Of a DNA stretch of 64,000 nucleotides, positions 17,669-26,586 are shown one piece after another. The stretch is from Candidatus Melainabacteria bacterium (GTDB lineage Bacteria; Cyanobacteriota; Vampirovibrionia; Obscuribacterales; Obscuribacteraceae). Positions within the stretch are counted from its first letter, which is position 1, and each line of letters starts with the position of its first letter. The notes under the pieces were generated by a model. It was not told the origin of the DNA and did no database searches. It saw only the letters and a program-made list of their open reading frames with translations. The stretch is taken from NCBI GenBank assembly GCA_003151275.1, contig PLXC01000159.1:211904-275903 (forward strand). Reading direction: 5' to 3'. Both the position numbers and the translations under genes were made by a program.

Positions 17669-19204
17669 ATGCAATACGGAAGGAACGCAAAAAAACTAGC
17701 GATGATGCTTTTTTTCATTGGATTGGCATGTGTTAGCCCAAGCTGGGCAGAAGAAAAGGAGGCCAAGACTCCGTCGTTTTTTGGAGAAAAGGAAATCTTT
17801 TATCAGTTCGCTCCTCACACCCGCAAAGAGGATCTTTATCCGCGCCATCCAGTCGAGGACGGAACAGACAAATGTGTTACGTACGTTGCCCCCATCCAAT
17901 CAGGCACAACGCTTTCAGGGTCCGCCCCAACCGTTACGACGCCTCTTCCTGAGACGCAAGCGTTGCAAACGCCAGCTGAACAGATCGTTGCGCATCCGTT
18001 TATTCAAAGAGAAATTTCTATATATCCCAATCCGCTCTTGAACAACTGGGGCCCGCCCATACACGGAATTCCATTCCTTCATGTGCTTCCCCATGATCCG
18101 CCACCGAACGGAATGAATCCCGAATCATTCAAAGACCGCCCTTACATGACTGGTGCCACTTTTGCCAGCGATATGGTGCAACATTGTCTCCGGCTAGCGG
18201 CTGCGCAAAGAACAGCAGAAAAGATTCTCGATCCGAACTTGCAATCAGCTGAAGCAGCCTTCCAAGGCTCCACCCAGCAGGCAGCGGATGCATGTTCAGG
18301 AGATGCAACCGGTGCTTTTAAGGCCAATATGTGCACCGCATCCAGTGCCTTGATCAACGTCGCAAACGAAAATGCAGCGACGCCGGCGAAAGGCACTGAT
18401 ACCAATCGCACGGTACCGCAGGCGATTTGGATTGTTCAGCAAATGTACAAAGCATTCTTTCTGCCCCTGGGTTTGCTTTTACTGTTGGTGGGCGCAGTGC
18501 TCACCCAAACAACGAATTACATCAAAGCCTCGTTTATCAATTCATCAGCTTCCCGTCCATTCGAGGGCATTCTTCGCGCTCTGATAGCGGTTTTCCTAAT
18601 TGCTGCGATCCAACTGATGGTGAGCTATTCCATCGACTTTGGCAATGCGATGACTGAGGCCGTTAAGCAAGCAATTGACCTGAGTTCCATTCAACAGTGG
18701 TCGCAAGAAATAACTGACCCGACAAAAAATATGACTGCATCGCAGATTGCAGCGCGAAACAGAAGTGAGTCTACAGCTGCTGCTACGACGCGAATGGTTT
18801 TTGGAACCGCTCAAGCGATATTGAACACAGCGCTCATGGTGCTAACGGTATACCAATTAATTATGGTCTGTTATCTCTACCTATTTGGTCCTATAGCAGC
18901 TGCGATGTATGCCTGGCCGGAAGGCGTAGGCAGCCTTTTCCGTCCTGTATTTTCCAACTGGCTGAATGGACTCTCTGATTTGGTGCTTTGGAGATTTTGG
19001 TGGTGCGTAATTCTTCTGTGCATGGCGACTCGGATTCAGTGGCTGAAAGACATGGGCAGCTACAATCCGAGCAGCGCATGGGAACCGCTTGTATACATCG
19101 CGTTCATGGTCATGCTGACTTACGTTCCTTTCGCAGCCCTGGATTTCAAACCGGGCGATATGGTCGATTCACTGATGGAAAAAGCATCCGCCAGCAAAGG
19201 TTGA
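17669..19204 (+). CDS. VirB6/TrbL-like polytopic membrane protein (type IV secretion type)
   Basis: 511 residues from ATG 17669. The upstream GTG at 17603 lies inside the repeat and is rejected. A signal peptide (LAMMLFFIGLACVSPSWA) is followed by a ~220-residue Pro-rich exported part, then a polytopic domain with about five to six helices: AFFLPLGLLLLLVGAVL, GILRALIAVFLIAAIQLMV, LMVLTVYQLIMVCYLYLFG, and a Trp-rich LVLWRFWWCVILLCM. The GPIAAAMYAWPEG loop and this topology recall VirB6/TrbL channel subunits. It is paralogous to the next gene. No VirB4, VirD4 or other T4SS gene lies in the window, so the assignment is tentative. Confidence 0.6.
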   Translation: MQYGRNAKKLAMMLFFIGLACVSPSWAEEKEAKTPSFFGEKEIFYQFAPHTRKEDLYPRHPVEDGTDKCVTYVAPIQSGTTLSGSAPTVTTPLPETQALQTPAEQIVAHPFIQREISIYPNPLLNNWGPPIHGIPFLHVLPHDPPPNGMNPESFKDRPYMTGATFASDMVQHCLRLAAAQRTAEKILDPNLQSAEAAFQGSTQQAADACSGDATGAFKANMCTASSALINVANENAATPAKGTDTNRTVPQAIWIVQQMYKAFFLPLGLLLLLVGAVLTQTTNYIKASFINSSASRPFEGILRALIAVFLIAAIQLMVSYSIDFGNAMTEAVKQAIDLSSIQQWSQEITDPTKNMTASQIAARNRSESTAAATTRMVFGTAQAILNTALMVLTVYQLIMVCYLYLFGPIAAAMYAWPEGVGSLFRPVFSNWLNGLSDLVLWRFWWCVILLCMATRIQWLKDMGSYNPSSAWEPLVYIAFMVMLTYVPFAALDFKPGDMVDSLMEKASASKG

Positions 19205-19235
19205 TCATGAGCGAGCTGAATTAAACCAGTTCTGC

Positions 19236-19378
19236 TCGTTCGATCCTCAAAACTTCTTCAAAACTGGCCATTATATTGATCCTGTAAATCGATTAGCGAC
19301 TGCGAATCGAACAACAGCCCTAACAAAGAAATCACCCTCTGGGCGTTCTAACCATACGCCCGTCCGAGAGTTAGGTGC
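19236..19378 (+). promoter_or_regulatory. duplicated leader, copy B
   Basis: Second copy of the leader at 17150-17292. The core at 19245-19280 differs from copy A at only a few bases. The 3' hairpin is weaker: CTAAC/GTTAG arms around CATACGCCCGTCCGAGA, with a competing GGGCG/CGCCC pairing. It ends about 30 bp before the start of the 1342-residue gene. The conserved 5' core plus a diverging hairpin suggests shared transcriptional control. Confidence 0.65.
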
Positions 19379-19408
19379 ACTAAACAGTGAAATATGGGAG
19401 CAATGTTG

Positions 19409-22400
19409 ATGTCACTTTCCCGAAGAACTTTCGCCTCATCTCTCTGCCTAGCAGTGCTGACTTTGGTGCTTTGTCAGTTAGCCGTCTTTGCAGAACCAGA
19501 TAACAAAGATACAGGCCGGACCTCAATAGATCTGATGGCAGATCAGTATCTGAGAGAACATCCCGAAGTGAAATGGCTGAGGGATTGTGATAAGCGAGAT
19601 GACAAAAACAATCCAATCCCCGGTCATGTTGATCCAGCGCTGGTGAAAGGAGCTGGTCCTTACGGCACGTTGTATCCACCAACTGCGGCTTCGGCGATGG
19701 GTTTTGATACCGAAAGCAAGCTGTATGAGGGCATGTACTACGCTGGTCTGAACCAACTTGGCGGTTTCAACGGACAAGTCAATTCCGATCTGAAAAGCTA
19801 TACGCAAGAATTACAAGCCGGCGACTTCATGGCGCGGACCCTGCAATATCCGCCGAATGTAGCAAACCAAGCTAAAGCGCAAGCGATTGGTCAGTCGCAA
19901 GCCTTGTCGAACGCCATGGGTGATATCGCCAAGTCTCAGTCAGCAAGCGCAATTTCATATTGCTCTAGTTTTCTACAAAACTTCACGACAGATGAAGGAA
20001 ACAGATGGAATAAAATCCGCAACGGCCTGTTCATGCCAATTGCTATTCTTCTCCTGTTGCCAGGCGCAGTTATGACGCAAGTAAAAGCTATGGCAGTGTC
20101 TGGGAATCCTGTGCTTTCAGATTCGCAATCGGGTGAATCCAATCCGTTAGAAGGCATCCTGCGTTCAGTGGTGGCAATATTCCTCATTCCTGCGACTTAT
20201 CTGGTGGTCAATTACGGCATCGACTTTTCAAATTGCATCATCGACTCAATTGCCGGGACTTACAAAAATGTCATGGGTACCAATATGTATCAGGATGCGC
20301 TCAGCAACGAGGTGCGCGCATTTCCTGTCAGAACGCCGCGAGAAAATCAAAATGCGGGAACTCCGCGAGTTTGGCCTACGACAACTATTAACAGCGTAGA
20401 AGATTTCGAAAAGAACTACCTAATCAACAAAGTAGAAGACCCTAGCGAAAAGAAATACGAAGTTCCAAAAAACAAAACTGACGAAGCAATGCCATCTGGT
20501 GCAGTTGCCGCCCGTCAGCTTTCGTTCGGCGCCAATGCAGCATTAACAGCAGCTTGGAACGTTCTTTGCGCATTCCAAATGGCATATCTCTCCTATCTGT
20601 TTTTTGTTGGTCCCATTGCCGCAGCATTATGGGTGTGGCCAATGAAGCATTTTAGAAACGCGCTGCCAAATTGGATCGAAGGAGTGGTGACACTCTGCTT
20701 CTGGAGTCTTTTTTGGAACACTGCGATCTTGCTGATGGCTTGCTTTAATGGCGTCAATGAAAGCAGCACAATGATCACCAGTGCTCTCAATTTTCTAGCC
20801 ACTTCATCCGTTAAATTCGCATTCGACTTCGCCGGTCTGGTCAGAGCAGCTGGCCAAGAAGCTGCTAAGAAAGCAACGGAAAGAGCGGGTGCTGCGGGCA
20901 AATCAGGCGGCTCCGGTAATGATGGCAAAGGTGCACAAAAGCAGGAGAAGAAGGACACTGCCTTAACTAATGCAGTCGCATCAGAAAGTGCAACAAACGC
21001 CGTTACGACCAAAGACTCTGGTACTGTCGTGACAAACAACGACTCTACAAGCCTGGTGTCAAACACCAAGGCTTCGGATTTGAATAACGCAACGTCAAGT
21101 TTCCTAATCGACGGAATCACACCGCCACCACTGGCGATATCGTCGCAAAATGGCGCGAATTGGATTCAATCGCAGAGCGTGCAGCTAGGCAACTACACGG
21201 TCAGCCGAGGGGTCGACGACCAAGGCAAGCCTCATGATTTGTTGAAAACTTCAAACGGACAAGTCATTGCTGAATTGCCTCCAGACTCAGGGAACGGTCA
21301 TTCATTCACAGCTGATGGCGTCAAGCTCACTTGCAGGAATGACGCAAACGGCTCATCCTACAGCTTGACCGAGGCTTCTGGCGCACTATACACAGCTCAA
21401 CTCCCTTCGCTTGAGGGACGCACGGCCAGCGCCATCGTCGGAGGTTCCCTGAGCCCCGACGGAGATCTATCCAAAGATTCCATCGCCCTTCGATCTACCG
21501 AAGGCACGATGCTCCTCGAAAATGGCGGCAACACGGTACTAATGCCTTGCTCCAACGGCAACGGTTACGATGCATATCGACTCGAGGCAGGCGTTTCCGA
21601 AGGTAATTTCGCACTCATGGATGGGCGTCGACTCTCCCTATCTCAAAATCCTGACGGCAGTCGACAAGTCTCTATAGGTTCAGAAAATGGGGACTCAGAG
21701 TCATTCAACATCAAATCAAATGGAGCTGGTGGCTTTGATATCTCACATGAGCTTGATGGAATGACAGCCAGCTCAAGCAATGTATCAACCGACGGCAACA
21801 CTACTGTCTACTCAAATTATGACGCCAACGGCAAACTGACTGATGTAGACAGAATCACAGGCAGTAACATCGCCAGCACTCTTTACGATCCAGCAACCGA
21901 AAAAGTATTGGGCTTTGTGAATAGCAGCTACGAAGATAACGGAAATTCACAGACAAGCTACTACCAGCCGGACGGCACACTCACAGCCAGCACCAGCCAT
22001 GTATTCAAGGCGGATGGCGGATTCATAGACACAGTCACAGATGGCAGTGGAGACACGGTAAGCATTCAGGAAAAAACTCCAACCCAAGGCGGTGGATACG
22101 CACTTCAATCATCGAGCTTTTATGACGGACAGGTAATAAGCGCGAACATTTCAAATTACGATTCAAATTCAAATCTGATCGCAACATCAGCAGTGGAGCC
22201 AACTACAGTTGCAACCTTTGAGCGAAATTCAAATCTAGTCGTCGACGCCGCAAGTATCGCTCAAGGCATTCCGCAGAGTAATCAGAACGGCACCGTGTAC
22301 GAAGTCGCTCAAGGCGTCACCCAGACTAATCAAAACGGTACTGTATACGAAGCGGCTCAAGTCAACCGTGAGTCGCAGCCAGTCAGTGCGGTCACCGTTG

Positions 22401-23437
22401 TGCCAAATCTGGTGTCCTCGGTAACCATGGATAGTGGGTCCGTCTCAAGTTCGATGGCGCCGGCACTTATCCACGATGGGTTCGTCTCCAGTTGGGTGGC
22501 ACCGGTGAGTATCGAAAGGGCATCAGTGTCAAATTCGCTATCACCAGTGACGATGCAAGCGCAAGAATACGCAGCCACTGCGCAGGCACATCAAGTGCAG
22601 CAGACAACTCAAGCGTTCGAACAAATGATTAGAACGGCGCAGAACTGCTCGGTCGAATCTCAAGTAATTGCCGATCAGAGCTACCATTCGGTATCACCAA
22701 CAGTGCACACATATCAATCAGCTGACATACCGCAACCAATTCAGCAAATACAATCCAGCCGGCACAGTAGCCAAACGCAAAAGGCCTATGAGGACCAAGC
22801 GCATGTAGGGCAAGCGCGACAGATGCAAATCGCAACTACGCTGCATGCTCAGAACACGGTAGTGCCTAGAAGCAGCCGGACAGTGGATAGAAATACTTCC
22901 GCGCCTATTGCCAGCGCATTCAAAGCCCCGATGTTCAGTGCTCAGCCAAAAGACAAGGGACTGGCGGACGTGCCAATGTTTGTGCCGTCGGACCGCGAGC
23001 CACAATATCTCAGCAAAACAGGAGTAGACGAAGAAGACTGCCAGTCCCTCAATCAACAGTCCGACGTCCAGCCAGAATCACTTCAACAACAATTGACGGA
23101 CGCGGGCAACAACGTCCAAAGAGCAAGAACGATAGCAGATATATTACATTGCGCATCCAGCACGAATGACAGATCCGAAGCTTTAGCCAACACCCATGTC
23201 AATTACACGCTTCTGTGTTCCATGCTGCAGAAAGGACTGACGTATCAAGCTCAACAACTCGTCAATGTTGTCGAACGTGACATCCAAACGCTCGCCAAAC
23301 AAGGTGAGGCCGCCCCTCTAATCAATTCATATATCGAGCTGCTGACGCGACATGGCATGTACGACCAAGCCAACAGCTTTCAGACGCATCTCAACTCTGG
23401 AAATTTAGTCTACTCTGGCTACTCGAATCCCTGGTAG
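19409..23437 (+). CDS. VirB6-like membrane domain fused to a long repeat-rich tail
   Basis: 1342 residues. ATG 19409 is chosen because GGGAG lies 8 bp upstream; 19394 is also in frame. A signal peptide (SLCLAVLTLVLCQLAVFA) precedes a polytopic domain to about residue 500 that mirrors the previous gene (PLEGILRSVVAIFLIPATYLV, FVGPIAAALWVWP). Then comes a charged linker (about 500-530), a Ser/Thr/Asn/Gly-rich beta-repeat region resembling YD/RHS-like strands (YSNYDANGKLTDVDR, YYQPDGTLTAS), a Gln/His-rich low-complexity stretch (about 950-1230) and a helical C-terminus. This looks like a channel subunit fused to an exported or effector-like tail. The membrane homology is tentative. Confidence 0.6.
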   Translation: MSLSRRTFASSLCLAVLTLVLCQLAVFAEPDNKDTGRTSIDLMADQYLREHPEVKWLRDCDKRDDKNNPIPGHVDPALVKGAGPYGTLYPPTAASAMGFDTESKLYEGMYYAGLNQLGGFNGQVNSDLKSYTQELQAGDFMARTLQYPPNVANQAKAQAIGQSQALSNAMGDIAKSQSASAISYCSSFLQNFTTDEGNRWNKIRNGLFMPIAILLLLPGAVMTQVKAMAVSGNPVLSDSQSGESNPLEGILRSVVAIFLIPATYLVVNYGIDFSNCIIDSIAGTYKNVMGTNMYQDALSNEVRAFPVRTPRENQNAGTPRVWPTTTINSVEDFEKNYLINKVEDPSEKKYEVPKNKTDEAMPSGAVAARQLSFGANAALTAAWNVLCAFQMAYLSYLFFVGPIAAALWVWPMKHFRNALPNWIEGVVTLCFWSLFWNTAILLMACFNGVNESSTMITSALNFLATSSVKFAFDFAGLVRAAGQEAAKKATERAGAAGKSGGSGNDGKGAQKQEKKDTALTNAVASESATNAVTTKDSGTVVTNNDSTSLVSNTKASDLNNATSSFLIDGITPPPLAISSQNGANWIQSQSVQLGNYTVSRGVDDQGKPHDLLKTSNGQVIAELPPDSGNGHSFTADGVKLTCRNDANGSSYSLTEASGALYTAQLPSLEGRTASAIVGGSLSPDGDLSKDSIALRSTEGTMLLENGGNTVLMPCSNGNGYDAYRLEAGVSEGNFALMDGRRLSLSQNPDGSRQVSIGSENGDSESFNIKSNGAGGFDISHELDGMTASSSNVSTDGNTTVYSNYDANGKLTDVDRITGSNIASTLYDPATEKVLGFVNSSYEDNGNSQTSYYQPDGTLTASTSHVFKADGGFIDTVTDGSGDTVSIQEKTPTQGGGYALQSSSFYDGQVISANISNYDSNSNLIATSAVEPTTVATFERNSNLVVDAASIAQGIPQSNQNGTVYEVAQGVTQTNQNGTVYEAAQVNRESQPVSAVTVVPNLVSSVTMDSGSVSSSMAPALIHDGFVSSWVAPVSIERASVSNSLSPVTMQAQEYAATAQAHQVQQTTQAFEQMIRTAQNCSVESQVIADQSYHSVSPTVHTYQSADIPQPIQQIQSSRHSSQTQKAYEDQAHVGQARQMQIATTLHAQNTVVPRSSRTVDRNTSAPIASAFKAPMFSAQPKDKGLADVPMFVPSDREPQYLSKTGVDEEDCQSLNQQSDVQPESLQQQLTDAGNNVQRARTIADILHCASSTNDRSEALANTHVNYTLLCSMLQKGLTYQAQQLVNVVERDIQTLAKQGEAAPLINSYIELLTRHGMYDQANSFQTHLNSGNLVYSGYSNPW

Positions 23438-23780
23438 CTTGGAAAGAATCCACTGCCACTTGCAGAATCGCTGCCACTTCGCAGAAACATCGCTGGCGCT
23501 CAATAAATGAACCTACATTAAAAGCCGGACTACCTGCCCAAAACATGGTTTCCACATTCACGTAAAGCTATATTACATCAGCGTTTCCAGGCTTTAATGA
23601 TTCCGTAAATACCCGACCAGAAAGACTTTTCAGCATCGCTTAAACCTGCATTTTTTGCTTAACATATTAAACGGTAAAAAAAGATGGGACATACCCCGTA
23701 CCCCATAAACAGTTTTCGAAAAGGCCGGGGGAAATTTTTGCCGATATCGGTAGAAACTCACGAACTACCAGGTGCGCCAT
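23438..23780. other. intergenic, no gene seen
   Basis: 343 bp between convergent genes. It contains only short A-rich runs and a purine-rich GAAAAGGCCGGGGGAAA stretch. No ORF, RNA or clear terminator hairpin can be supported. Confidence 0.4.
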
Positions 23781-25226
23781 CTAACTCGGGATCCGGAACC
23801 AAAACGTGCTGCCTTTATCTTCCTCGGAAGTGACACCAATAGTGCCACCGTGGGCTTCAACAAATGCCTTGCAAATCGCCAAGCCAAGACCAGTGCCGCG
23901 GGCGTTTTGCGCGTCTTCCTTGCGGACCTGCTCGTAACGCTCAAAAATGCTCTTCAAAAAACGCTTCGGAATCCCTCGTCCCTGGTCCGTAACTTTGAAC
24001 TCCACGCCACCATCATAATTCTCCACACTCACCGTGATTGTGGATGAAGCGGGCGAAAACTTGATGGCGTTGGAAATCAGATTGATCAGAACTTGTATCA
24101 GTCGATCTCCATCCGCCGAAATTACCAACTCCGTCGGAACAAATTCTACTTTGAGTTTCTTTTGCTCAGCGAGCAGAGACACCACGTCTTCGACACGCTC
24201 AAACAATTCTTCCACTACAACTTGCGCCTTTTGAATTTGTAGATTGCCGCCTTCCATCTTCTCAAAATCAAGTAGATCGTTGATCAACCGAATCAATCGG
24301 TCAACGTTTCCTTCGGCGATTGAAAGTGTCTTAACGGCACCATCTGAAAGGTCACAAAAGACTCGATTGGAAAGCAAAGTCAGGGATCCCTGCACAGAGG
24401 TTAAAGGCGCGCGCAAGTCGTGACTAACGATGGACAACAGCTCTTGTTTTCGCTGAGATGCCTCAGTCAATGACTCGGACATCTGGTGAAACACTTTATC
24501 TACCGTTGCGATTTCGTCCTTACCGTCTAGTGGTGGCAACAATTCTTTGTTGGCGCCAAGTCGGACTGTGTTGTTTACGAGTACGTCGAACCGACGAGTG
24601 GTGCTCACATTGAAGAAAATCGCTGAGCCAACGGCTATAAATATACTAAACAGAACGCCACCAATTAAGCATTGGGAGATGAGAAAGCGAGCGCGCTCCT
24701 CCGTCTCCGAATCGCCAGGACCCAGCTCTTGCTGCTCCTTGACGAGATCCCTAAGTATGCGGATGAAGTCAGTTGCACTTGATGTCAATTCGGCTCGACT
24801 GGTGAACATTTCCTCTCTGAACGTGTAGCCGGATAGAGAGCGCGCCCTGTGAAGTGCGGCCACAGCTCGATCTGAAGCAGCTTCTAACTTGTTGATGGAT
24901 TCAGAAGGCTTCTTACTTTCTCGAAGAAGAACTTTCAGAGTGCGTATCTGTTCCGGAATTGCGTCGGTCAATCTATTGAAGGTATCAAACGATTCGCTAT
25001 GGTTTGTGGACTTATAGATGGCGAAATTCGAGCCGGCGGTGACAAAGTTTGTGATCAAACTATTGCACTCGTTTGATATGTCTTTATAGTGCCTCTCTCT
25101 CCAGACGGCATCTTCTGCCTTTTTCTGCAGAATTGCCAGCGTTGATACGAACACGAGCATAAAGACGATCGGAATCGTAACCAAGATAAGCACTTTCTGG
25201 GAAAGCTTGAGATCAAGCCGCATCAT
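23781..25226 (-). CDS. membrane sensor histidine kinase
   Basis: 481 residues. The first transmembrane helix (about 11-33) precedes an exported helical sensor (about 34-180, CHASE3-like by length and helix content), a second helix (182-206) and a HAMP-like linker. The HisKA domain has H269 in LSIVSHDLRAPLTS. The HATPase_c domain shows N (LISNAIKFS), G1 (DQGRGIPKRF), F and G2 boxes (ARGTGLGLAICKAF, GSTFWFRIP). It should autophosphorylate on H269 and pass phosphate to a regulator. No regulator is adjacent, so it could partner the orphan at 16022. It is a single-gene unit on the minus strand. Confidence 0.92.
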   Translation of the reverse strand: MMRLDLKLSQKVLILVTIPIVFMLVFVSTLAILQKKAEDAVWRERHYKDISNECNSLITNFVTAGSNFAIYKSTNHSESFDTFNRLTDAIPEQIRTLKVLLRESKKPSESINKLEAASDRAVAALHRARSLSGYTFREEMFTSRAELTSSATDFIRILRDLVKEQQELGPGDSETEERARFLISQCLIGGVLFSIFIAVGSAIFFNVSTTRRFDVLVNNTVRLGANKELLPPLDGKDEIATVDKVFHQMSESLTEASQRKQELLSIVSHDLRAPLTSVQGSLTLLSNRVFCDLSDGAVKTLSIAEGNVDRLIRLINDLLDFEKMEGGNLQIQKAQVVVEELFERVEDVVSLLAEQKKLKVEFVPTELVISADGDRLIQVLINLISNAIKFSPASSTITVSVENYDGGVEFKVTDQGRGIPKRFLKSIFERYEQVRKEDAQNARGTGLGLAICKAFVEAHGGTIGVTSEEDKGSTFWFRIPS

Positions 25227-25440
25227 GCCATCCTATTGAATCAGCCTAAACCGAGGGCGCGGGCGTCATCCGAGCTCAACTCACACCACAGAGCCAAATC
25301 TTAGCAGGTTAGTGGTCGCTCAAAATTCCATCAAAATTGTCCTCCGTATCTCTTGGTACCTATGCTTCTTCCTTTAAAATTTCTGAGCTAGTCCATTGTG
25401 GCTATATAAATCAGAACGCACCGATTTCTTGCAGAACAAA

Positions 25441-25476
25441 ATCAAGTCGTCGTTGTATTTGCAACGACGACTTGAT
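25441..25476 (-). terminator. rho-independent terminator-like hairpin
   Basis: A perfect 15-bp inverted repeat (arms 25441-25455 and 25462-25476, ATCAAGTCGTCGTTG) with a 6-nt loop. On the minus strand it is followed by TTTGTT and lies about 45 bp past the stop of the Cys-repeat gene, so it probably terminates that transcript. On the + strand no T-run follows. Confidence 0.65.
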
Positions 25477-25520
25477 CTGTAATCCCCTAAGTGGACTAAA
25501 AGTTTTTGAGAATTTCTAAA

Positions 25521-26516
25521 TCATCTAAATATACGGCGTGACTTAGGACGGCAACTTCCGCAACTACCGCAGCTTCCATTAGCGCAACTAGGACGCTCAG
25601 GGATAAAATACGAACTACGGGAATTCTGCTCATAGGTATCTTTAACCATCGGCTTTGCCTGGCAATTAGCGCAACTACCATCACTGCAGCTGTTGTGTAC
25701 AGGCGCGAGATGAGTGTTTTTAAGCTGCTCGATCACTGGAACATCTATGGCTGGCTTCGCGCGACAACTGGAGCAACTGCCATTGGTGCAGCCTTGGTGC
25801 TCAGGAAACGAATTGCTCCTAGAACGATCATTGGTTTCGCGATTCTTGGAATCGATCCACACCATCTTGCCGTCAATTAGGTTGTACTGCCGTTCTCCGT
25901 TCGGTCCAACGAGCTGGCCGTTACCAGATTGATCAAATACATAGTGCGATCCATCTCCTGGTGCCTTCAGGTTTGTTGAACGAACTCTCATTTCAACGCC
26001 ATCTATGATTTCAACATCTCGCATGGGATCAGGAGCTAGAAGTTTTGCAAGCTTCTCTGTTTGTACCGCTAGTCTGGCTTCCAGATCTTTGATCTTTGCT
26101 TCGTCGTCATAGCCCGGAGTAGTCCGATCCATCTTTGGCACAACAATCCGCTCGCTAGCTTCACGCCCAATCGTGTCTATCCCACTGAACTCGTGTTCAT
26201 AGTCCGTCTCGCACTTTAGGGACTCTGTTAAAGAGCCACCGCTAAAGCCTTTGCCGCGCAGAGCTGAATTGCCGCCTGTGTATTTTTTATCGTCACCCGT
26301 TGATTCTATAAGCGACAAAGAGAAAAGCAATCCTTTATCTTCCAGTGCTCTCGTGTGTTCCTTCGCGCGGTCAGATCTAAGCGATTCATCACAGGAGTCC
26401 TTATTAGAGCAGTCATTGAACTGGATCAAATCCGGAAAAATCGGATGCGCTTTAGCATAATCTGCTATCGCATTGACTCCGTTGTCATCATTCCTTACTG
26501 GTTTGTAATTACTCAT
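25521..26516 (-). CDS. protein with C-terminal CxxGSCxxC repeats
   Basis: 331 residues from ATG 26516, preceded by AGGGAG; an earlier in-frame start adds 10 residues. The N-terminal ~230 residues are polar with short YVFDQSGNGQLVGPNGERQY beta-repeat-like strands. The C-terminus has three spaced copies of a Cys motif: CTNGSCSSCRAKP, CSDGSCANCQAKP and CANGSCGSCGSC. This Cys spacing suggests metal or cluster binding, or disulfide-rich knots, but no family is recognised. There is no signal peptide, so it may be cytosolic or a secretion substrate. A second minus-strand gene begins 70 bp upstream of its start, so they may be one operon. Confidence 0.6.
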   Translation of the reverse strand: MSNYKPVRNDDNGVNAIADYAKAHPIFPDLIQFNDCSNKDSCDESLRSDRAKEHTRALEDKGLLFSLSLIESTGDDKKYTGGNSALRGKGFSGGSLTESLKCETDYEHEFSGIDTIGREASERIVVPKMDRTTPGYDDEAKIKDLEARLAVQTEKLAKLLAPDPMRDVEIIDGVEMRVRSTNLKAPGDGSHYVFDQSGNGQLVGPNGERQYNLIDGKMVWIDSKNRETNDRSRSNSFPEHQGCTNGSCSSCRAKPAIDVPVIEQLKNTHLAPVHNSCSDGSCANCQAKPMVKDTYEQNSRSSYFIPERPSCANGSCGSCGSCRPKSRRIFR

Positions 26517-26586
26517 CCCTAAATCTCCCTGTGATCGCTCCAGCATTCAAAACTGCGTCGAAAACATAGATGCTGCTACAATCCCA

